Assembly (NCBI RefSeq): GCF_921293095.1
Contig: NC_060251.1
Coordinates: 63,443,585 to 63,507,584 of the forward strand
Source of the DNA: Ischnura elegans
Taxonomy: Eukaryota; Arthropoda; Insecta; Odonata; Coenagrionidae
Length of the DNA stretch: 64,000 nucleotides
Reading direction: 5' to 3'
A program made the position numbers and the translations under genes. Position 1 is the stretch's first letter. Each line of letters begins with the position of its first letter. Below the pieces are notes generated by a model, which was not told where the DNA came from, searched no databases, and saw nothing but the letters and a program-made list of their open reading frames with translations. This document shows positions 57,501 to 64,000 of this stretch, piece after piece.

Positions 57501-58377
57501 ATTCCTATTGCGTTAAGTTTTTTCTCTTTCAATGGCTGTCCTCCACCTCTACATTATTTAATGCTTTGCGTACCATGGGCGTAATATCACGTCATGTGAA
57601 ATCCTTGGATTTTATTTTCAACGGGCGTAATATTACACCATGGGCCTTATGAAAAATCCTAGCTTATAATTTTTTAACAAAGTGGTAAACCTCTAAATCT
57701 AACCTGTAAATAAACGAATGAAAAAATAACAAAATCAAAATTCTTTCTTAAAATGATACCAAACACCTATTCCTCACAGCAAAGGTTGGCTGCTAAGAAA
57801 TAACACAAAAGTATTGAAAACTGCAAGCACCAGCAAGGTGAGTGTCAAATCCTGTTAAGTTTTTGACATCACTTCTACCCCGCGTCCCTGCTGATCTCTT
57901 CCCGTTTTAAGCTTAGCTACGGTCGTCAGGCTTTTCGGGAGTTCATTTCATAACACGGCCGTAGATACGCTCATCTCTCCAATAAAGGGAAGAGAAGGTT
58001 ACGAGGCGGATGTGGGCACAAGGAACGGAGTGAAGTGCAAGCCTTTTCCGTCACATTTGCCCTACACCTTCGCGCCCATGGTTTCCTCGAACCTGCGCCA
58101 TGAAAACCGCAAGTGTTGGGTGTTATACAGGGAAGGCTGCCTCACCACACCAAAACCCTTGGGACTGGGAACTTGGGATTAAATTAACGGATAATCCAAC
58201 CAGTTAATTAGCCATTCATTCGCCACAGGAAGCACGCTCCCCTTAACGAGCCGCTGGGTCATTTGTCATTCCATTGAGCTTAAAGGATGATGGGAAGACA
58301 CCGCCGAGGGATGGTCTCAAACTATGTAAGCATACCGACTTAGCCAGTCATCCTCCAACCCATTTTCATGTTGAAAT
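57501..58377. other. No recognised feature
   Basis: Neither strand shows a motif-bearing frame or known repeat. 57575-57650 contains two copies of a 'GGGCGTAATAT.AC' phrase, probably a small local duplication. Confidence 0.4.
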
Positions 58378-59060
58378 TAGCCATTCTTCCACCACTCAAG
58401 TTGAGTTTCTAACTTACTAATGCACGGAAAAGGGTGAAACTTCCTATTACAAGGGTGGGATATCTCCACTATAGCTGTTCAAAATTAATTATGATGAAAT
58501 AGACATTTTATAAAGCAATGTTTGATAAATTAATAGTTTTAGTTGGTGAGATTTGAGCCTTTCTTCGGCCTCTAAAGTTGAGATTCCAACTTAGCAGTTC
58601 ATGGAAAAAGGTGAAATTTCTTCTTACATGAGTTAGACCTCTCCACTATTATTGTTCTAAGTAATATTGATAAAAAATACACCTTCCACAGCATTTCTTG
58701 ATAAATAAATAGTTTGAGTTAACGTGATCATAGCCATTCTTTGACCACTGACGTTCAGTTTTCAAACTAGTAGTAATTGGAAAATTGTGAAACTTCTTAC
58801 ATGGTTTGAATCTCTCCACTATAGTGCTTCAAAGAAATATTGATGAAACAGACATCTTCCAAAGCAACGCGCGATAAGTAAAATTTGAGTCAACGTGATT
58901 ATAGCCATTCTTGGACCACTCTAGTTAAGTTTCTAACTTAGTAGTACAAGGACGACGATGAAACCTGTTGTAACACATCTTGCACATCTCCCCTATAGCT
59001 GGGCAGAGTGAAACAATTGATGAAATAGACATCTTCCAAAGAAATGCTTGATAAATTGTT
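58378..59060. repeat. Four-unit tandem array, ~175-bp period
   Basis: Units start at 58381, 58558, 58734 and 58905 (periods 177, 176, 171). Each begins 'CCATTCTT..ACCACT', passes 'TTTCTAACTTAGTAGT' and 'CTCTCCACTATAG', and ends 'GACATCTTCCAAAGCAA...GATAA'. Units are clearly diverged. No coding content. Confidence 0.85.
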
Positions 59061-59971
59061 GTATAAGGACTGTGTAAAATAAATCTGTAAAATACGTCTG
59101 CTGTATGTTTACTGCTGTAAAAAACTGCACCATGTACATCACATCAATACGAGTTAATGGTCCACTGTGCAACATTTTTGAATAAGTCTGTAGGAGAGGA
59201 AATTAATTGCCGAAAAAAATATAGGATAACATTTAAAAAAGACATACCGCTGTTCATATCTTTGTAAATAATAAAGCTACAAGAAAGGCAGTCATGCTGA
59301 TTAATGTCCCCCTGACGGCTAATGAACATTTGCTTCACACATTTTTGAATTTGCATCTGGACAAAAAGTTATTTCGGGTGGTCAAGATAAATGGGACACC
59401 GTGCATAAACATGCTTCATAAGTAGCATCCGATGAAAATCTTCCTTTCTAGGAATACGCATTGAAAATTCCATGGAGAGAGCGCAAGTGTTAAGGAAGTA
59501 AAAGGCAGGCAAGAGACAAAAATGTGCCGTTCGCGCGGGAGACATTCGCCTCCTTTTCTGCAGAACAATATTCCCCTTTATTCTAACACTCTGGTAGCAG
59601 CCGGGCAGATGATTGAGGAGTGGAAAAAGAAGTGCTGGGGTGCGAGAGAGCAATCTGCCATCCCCATCCCCTCTCCTCCAACTTAAATTGCTTCTTCCGC
59701 AAAGCAAAGAAGAGGGAGAATGCGCATCTGGGGGGAGGAAGGGTTGGTCGATCTAAATTAACGCACCTCGGGAGAAACGGCGAGGGACTCCGGGAGTGGA
59801 GATGGTGAGGGAGACACGAGGAGGGGTGAATGCGGAGACAAGATATCGGAGCCTTAAGTCACGAATATTACTATAGAGGACTCTGCAGTTGGCCACTAGG
59901 CATGCACGGTGATTCAGGAGGAATATGCAATACCTCAGGAAGCGGAGGAAGAAATTTTAAAGTATTTTTCT
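59061..59971. other. No recognised gene
   Basis: A GC-richer patch at 59600-59900 has overlapping short frames on both strands. None has a known domain. Confidence 0.4.
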
Positions 59972-60221
59972 ATACCTCCACTGCAAAAACGCTCAACGAT
60001 CGCCCACCGAATCAAATCCGCTCATCTAGTAGCCCAACAATACGAATCTGCTCAGCTGGCAGTGTCCGAAGCATAAACGCTCATACCTCCAAGCTTGGAG
60101 AATAGGAGATGAGCGTTTATGCTCCGAACACTGACAGCTGAGCGGATTCGTATTGTTGGGCTACTAGATGATCGGATTTGATTCGGTTGGCGATTGTTGA
60201 GCGCTTTTGCAGAGGAGGTAT
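59972..60221. mobile_element. Foldback MITE, intact copy (113-bp arms)
   Basis: The arms 59972-60084 and 60109-60221 pair with about nine mismatches and no gaps, around a 24-bp centre with CCAAGCTTGG. Tips are TACCTCCACTGCAAAAACGC and its complement. TA at the borders is compatible with a TA target site but is not decisive. The same element, split, is at 55445-55982. Confidence 0.85.
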
Positions 60222-60589
60222 CGTTTTGTCCATAAATATGGGGTCGAACTCCTTAGTAACTGAGCTATGACAACGCGAACATTATTAGAATGAACTTTGC
60301 AGTTACCATGAACGGTTTTTTGAGTGTCCACCCTTTTTGACGTTTTATTTTAGACTCTAAATTTTTAAAGACATTTAATAATTAATGTTGGACGAAAATG
60401 TGCGAATATAAATGTCGGGAACAATGTTTGAACTTAATTAAACGAGAGATTTCAGTGAGTATCAAATACACGATTGCTCATTTTCAACCATTTTGAGATT
60501 AACTCCCATATTCCTCCTGAAACACCCTGTATTGTCACCCACCGCTTACAAAAAAGATTAAACAGAGCCCGATCGATTTTAGACGAGTT
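60222..60589. other. No recognised feature
   Basis: AT-rich sequence between the foldback MITE and the next element. Confidence 0.4.
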
Positions 60590-61235
60590 AACTTGTGGAA
60601 ATTCATGGTAAAGAGATATAAACAGCCGTGGTAATTATATTTTACATTTATTTATCTCAACCGGTTTCAATAATAATAATAATATAATTTTATTTCTGTT
60701 GGTTACATTATGCAACATAGAAATCGTCAGGTATACATACATACATAAATATATACAAGGCATAAAATAGAGGGTCACATTTTACAACAATCACAGTCAT
60801 TATCAAAATATTCTGCTAAGGTGTAGTATGCTTTCTTAATTAGGAGCTCCTTTAGACATTTTTTAAAATTGGATATGGATGTAATGGATTTTATGTTCGG
60901 TGGTAAGCTATTGTAGATGACTGAAGCTGAGTGAAGTGGACCGTGCTGAGATGAGGGCAGAGAATAATGGGGCAGGTGAATGTTATTATGATTACGAGTG
61001 TGGTAGGAGTGTACTTTGTGGTGAGCTGGGAAATCTTCTGGGTTTTACTTTACAAATAGGGCACAGTTTAGAATGTAGAGGGATGGAACAGGTTAGGCAA
61101 TGATTACACACACGTGCATATATTTTGACGAGTGTATAAACATTGAAACCGGTGGCGATAAATATGTGTGGAATATACTACGGCTATTTCTACGTTATAT
61201 CACCAACAGAATATCACCTCTGAGATAAAATTGTC
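60590..61235. mobile_element. Diverged PLE-type foldback split by a Jockey-like insertion
   Basis: The minus strand of 60676-60595 (GAAACCGGTTGAGATAAATA onward) and the plus strand of 61143-61230 (GAAACCGGTGGCGATAAATA onward) are related inverted arms. They share the later ACGGCT and TATATC blocks. GAAACCGGT recalls the GAAA-stem III part of the hammerhead modules, but the first half is missing because another element occupies the centre. Confidence 0.45.
60677..61142 (-). pseudogene. Jockey/CR1-group non-LTR retrotransposon, 5'-truncated
   Basis: The minus-strand frame is open for about 90 codons and reads DFPAHHKVHSYHTRNHNNIH, then LPHYSLPSS, then SVIYNSLPPNIKSITSISNF, then KKCLKELLIKKAYYTLAEYF. 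This is the conserved end of many arthropod LINE reverse transcriptases ('YxTRxxxxxxxP...FN.LP..IK....FK..LK..L'). The 3' UTR has AATAAAA and ends in an (ATT)n tail at 60680-60692. The intact frame points to fairly recent insertion. Confidence 0.75.
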
Positions 61236-61739
61236 CTATTAAATAGACATATAAAGGTTGAAAAGAGTCTACTCGTCAACTCTAGATGTATGTACTGAAC
61301 ATTTCAAGAAGACAGCGTTCGTGGTGTATAGGCATAGACGTGACGTAAAACGACTGGTGGTAGTAATGCTTCTTCCAAAGGTTTCTCTTGGTCACTCACC
61401 GCATACTAACATAGGTTTACAGAAATCGCCACTCGTGTCGCTGACAACAGAGTGATCTAAATTCCACGGCACAAAGAGCAACAATTAGGGCCTTTGACCG
61501 AAATTTATGCTCACAATTATGATCATGACGGCTTAATTTACAGAAATTTGTGCATTGGGGAAAGATGTATTCATAAAAAAAACTCCCCAAGATAAGTTAG
61601 CAAATAGCAGTATTGAGCATAGACCTGCAACGAATGAATAGACGGATTTTTAACTGATAATAACGGATAAATAGAAATTTCTGCATCATAGGCAGACGTG
61701 TCTATACAAAGTAATTAAAATATTTAGAGATGATAATAG

Positions 61740-61830
61740 AGTCAAAACTATTTAAGAAAAGTTAGCACATAGAATTGATTGGATAGTTGCGTCAAACGAA
61801 TCTTTGGATTGCAGTTGTTTATGATGACAT
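61740..61830 (+). pseudogene. Old RTE-like 3' end
   Basis: TTGCGTCAAACGAATCTTTGG and ATTGCAGTTGTTTATGATGAC match the SNQS-coding end and 3' tail of the 31316-31610 copy, with many substitutions. Confidence 0.5.
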
Positions 61831-63400
61831 AATATAAAAAAATTGGACATCGGGGTGAGACATATTCCTAGTAAAACTCGTTTAAGGTGACTAGAAGCGT
61901 ACTGCGTGGATGAGATACCTCATTTTACTCGCAAGGGATTCACCGGGGTATTCGCAGTAGATATACTCTACTCTCCATCCGTCTTCACACTTTCCACCGT
62001 ATGGGAGACAAAGAGGCCGAGGTGTAGGGCTTGGGGAGACGATATAGAGTCTCACCGAACCCAACAAAGAGAGGTCGCGCTTTGGACCGAAAAAGAAAAG
62101 CACTCCAAGCGATTCGCGCCGGAGGAGAACAATTCGCCACCTTCTCCACAGAGGGTTTTGCAATCACTCCCACTACTCCGCCACCTCTCCTTCCACTCTA
62201 ATTCTAATTTCAACCGCTGCCCTTATCACGGCAGCACTGGTATTGTGTGAGGCCCCGCGGCAATTGCGAACCTTTATTTTCAAAAAAATAAATAAAAATA
62301 TGCAAAAAACAGCAAAAATAATATTGGCGATGTTCCGGAGTAGGAATGAAGGAAATTGCGCCCAGATACGCCGGCAACGAAAATACACGTGCACGAAATA
62401 TTACAATCTGAGAGTCAACCTTGATATTAAAGACAGTGACGTTTGCTGCTTGCAAGACGTTCACCATTGCGCCGGAAAAAAAGTTTTCGGGAGATTTTAC
62501 AAGGGATTGGCTTACAGAATGTACGTGGCTGAAGTTTATAATATTATAAACAAGGCTTATTAGAAATAAATCATGATATAATTGTTATAACAAAAAAATA
62601 TTATAAAAAAATACGAAAAAGATTAAGAGGATCAATATTAAGGAAATTAATCGCATGACGCTGAGTTTATGGGATACCATTATTCTTTGAGCAGTAAATA
62701 AGAAGAATAAGTAATAAATGGGAGCATGGATAGGATAATAAAATAAATATGCTATGTGAGCGATAAAACGCCTGAAACGAGCCAGATGTGGTGGGTAGCG
62801 CCGAAAAAGGCAGAAAAGTCGAAGGAAACATTGATTAAGAATAGGATTGAGGCGTTCGTGATGTGGGTATAAATAAGGTTGGAAAAGGTGGACGATAACA
62901 AAAAAGGGAAAAGGCAATACATAGTGGGTGAAGAAAAGATATCAATTATTAACTGAATTTAATCAGGTAGTGTGGCTATCCGACGTGGATTTAGAACCTC
63001 AAAAATATTGAACCTTACAACTAACAGTTAAAAAAAGCATTGAGGTATATTTATTGTTGGCCTGCTAAGATTGTGGAACCAAATGAAAATATGATTACAT
63101 GAAGGCTGAATTATTAGGGTTACACCGCGTCGTCGTTGGGTAAGACACAACAGTTTCTCATGGATTCCAGCAAGTGTCTTCACGTCGAAGTGCTTGTTAC
63201 CGCGCGTACTTTATGGCACGACATGACGCACTTCGATCTGAAGACGCCTGTGGGAATGTAGGAGAAACTACTGATATAACAAAACGCTGACGCGGTGAAA
63301 CCCGAAAAGTGTAGCCTTCATTATCATCGCACAGCAGAGACCTTCGCATCATAAAAATATCAAACTGATCAACCTTTCTCGGAATTCCCACCGGGTTAAA
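61831..63400. other. No confident gene
   Basis: Overlapping frames at 61891-62563 (up to 114 codons) lack recognisable motifs. 62580-62930 is AT-rich. I make no calls. Confidence 0.4.
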
Positions 63401-63450
63401 AACTCCATGCCGACGTTTCGAACTCCGACTCGGGGCTCAATGTCTGGTGA
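63401..63450 (-). repeat. Single PLE terminal module remnant
   Basis: The minus strand reads CCCCGAGTCGGAGTTCGAAA followed by CGTCGGCATG. The GAAACGTCGG half of a hammerhead-like core is intact; the CTGANGA half (TTGAGCC) is degraded. Confidence 0.4.
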
Positions 63451-63497
63451 ACTTCGTTTTATTTATACGATTTTAATTTTTCCTGGTGAATACTTCT

Positions 63498-63918
63498 GAC
63501 GAATATTTCTCGGGTTTTCAGCCAGGCTAATGCTTTTATATAAGCCGATGTTTCGGGAGACGACTTGTCTCCCATTCTCAAGGCTATGTTACTTTATGGA
63601 AGTCCCATTTCACGCTGAGCCGGATCGACCGTTTACCGAGGACAACAATACGGCTCAAGTGTCGTCCGATTGGCTGTAGGTCTTTTGAAATTCTTCACGT
63701 TCAACCCTTATGTTCTTTATACGCCTGATTACAGGCCTTTATGTGTTGCTAAGATGAAAGCCGATGTCCCGATTGAAATTTTTGGTATTGCGGCGGATCT
63801 CTATTGCTTCCTGAATTATTAGGGTTGAACGTGAAGAAAAAGAAGACAAGTCGTCTCTCGAAACGTCGGCTTACATAAAAGCTTTAACCTGGCTGAAAAC
63901 CCGATAAATATTCGTCGT
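63498..63918 (-). mobile_element. Penelope-like element: C-terminal ORF remnant between inverted terminal modules
   Basis: Arms 63498-63572 and 63844-63918 are inverted copies (CGGGTTTTCAGCCAGGCTAA, GAAAC and TCGGC parts). The minus-strand frame between them gives EAIEIRRNTKNFNRDIGFHL followed by SNT. This is the conserved C-terminal segment of Penelope-like proteins, and it matches the remnant at 30090-29990. A hammerhead-like core (GGAGAC/GTCTCC stem II, GAAACATCGG) is on the minus strand near 63590-63545. RT and GIY-YIG domains are absent. Confidence 0.75.
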
Positions 63919-64000
63919 TTTATTTGTTTTTTGGTTTCTATGGCACATTCTTAACCCAGTGAGCAACCGACAAAATTTTACCCAGATAATTCGCCGGGAA

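Overview
The window reads as nuclear DNA of an arthropod, most likely an insect. It is AT-rich, almost free of long reading frames, and dense with decayed transposable elements. No bacterial gene organisation, rRNA gene or free-standing tRNA gene is visible. The one host gene I can defend lies on the minus strand at 6764-8210. It is a large, very GC-rich exon of a CNGL-type cyclic nucleotide-gated cation channel, covering a Gly-rich N-terminal region, S1-S6, the pore and the start of the C-linker. A splice acceptor at 8211-8212 and a donor at 6762-6763 bound it. The cyclic-nucleotide-binding exons are not in the window, so they must lie beyond its low-coordinate end. If the first exon lies beyond 64000, most of 8211-64000 is one long upstream intron.

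The rest is layered mobile DNA. Recognised elements are: Penelope-like (PLE) fragments and short foldbacks carrying hammerhead-ribozyme-like cores (5.7-6.0, 9.5, 10.9, 29.5-30.2, 31.1, 39.7-40.2, 43.0, 49.7-50.1, 53.1-53.3, 55.6-55.9, 60.6/61.15 and 63.4-63.9 kb); Helitron-like 3' ends, all on the minus strand (8.3, 14.8, 15.5, 18.8, 54.3, 55.2 kb); 5'-truncated non-LTR elements of RTE-like, CR1-like and Jockey-like types; hAT-like MITEs with 8-bp target duplications (19.0, 22.7, 42.4 kb); a pogo/Tigger-like MITE with TA duplication (46.8-47.2 kb); tRNA-derived SINEs (5.3-5.6, 23.4, 30.3 kb); and a roughly 660-bp TIR element present twice in opposite orientations (40.2 and 54.4 kb), each copy with two CRE motifs.

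Tandem arrays occur at 12.7-13.3 kb (AB dimer of ~132-bp monomers), 34.4-36.7 kb (~180 bp), 37.4-38.6 kb (~320-356 bp) and 58.4-59.1 kb (~175 bp). Several insertions are nested deeply enough to date one another. The clearest is at 55.2-56.7 kb, where a hammerhead-bearing element sits inside a foldback MITE, which sits inside a Helitron copy that a CR1-like fragment also interrupts.

The most interesting signal is the hammerhead/PLE system. Short elements consist of two head-to-head copies of a PLE terminal module plus a one-sided tail of about 40 nt, flanked by target duplications of about 11-15 bp. One copy (55580-55857) has a near-canonical hammerhead core on each strand. Another (49786-50092) is a perfect palindrome with 139-bp arms. 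The species cannot be named from the sequence alone.
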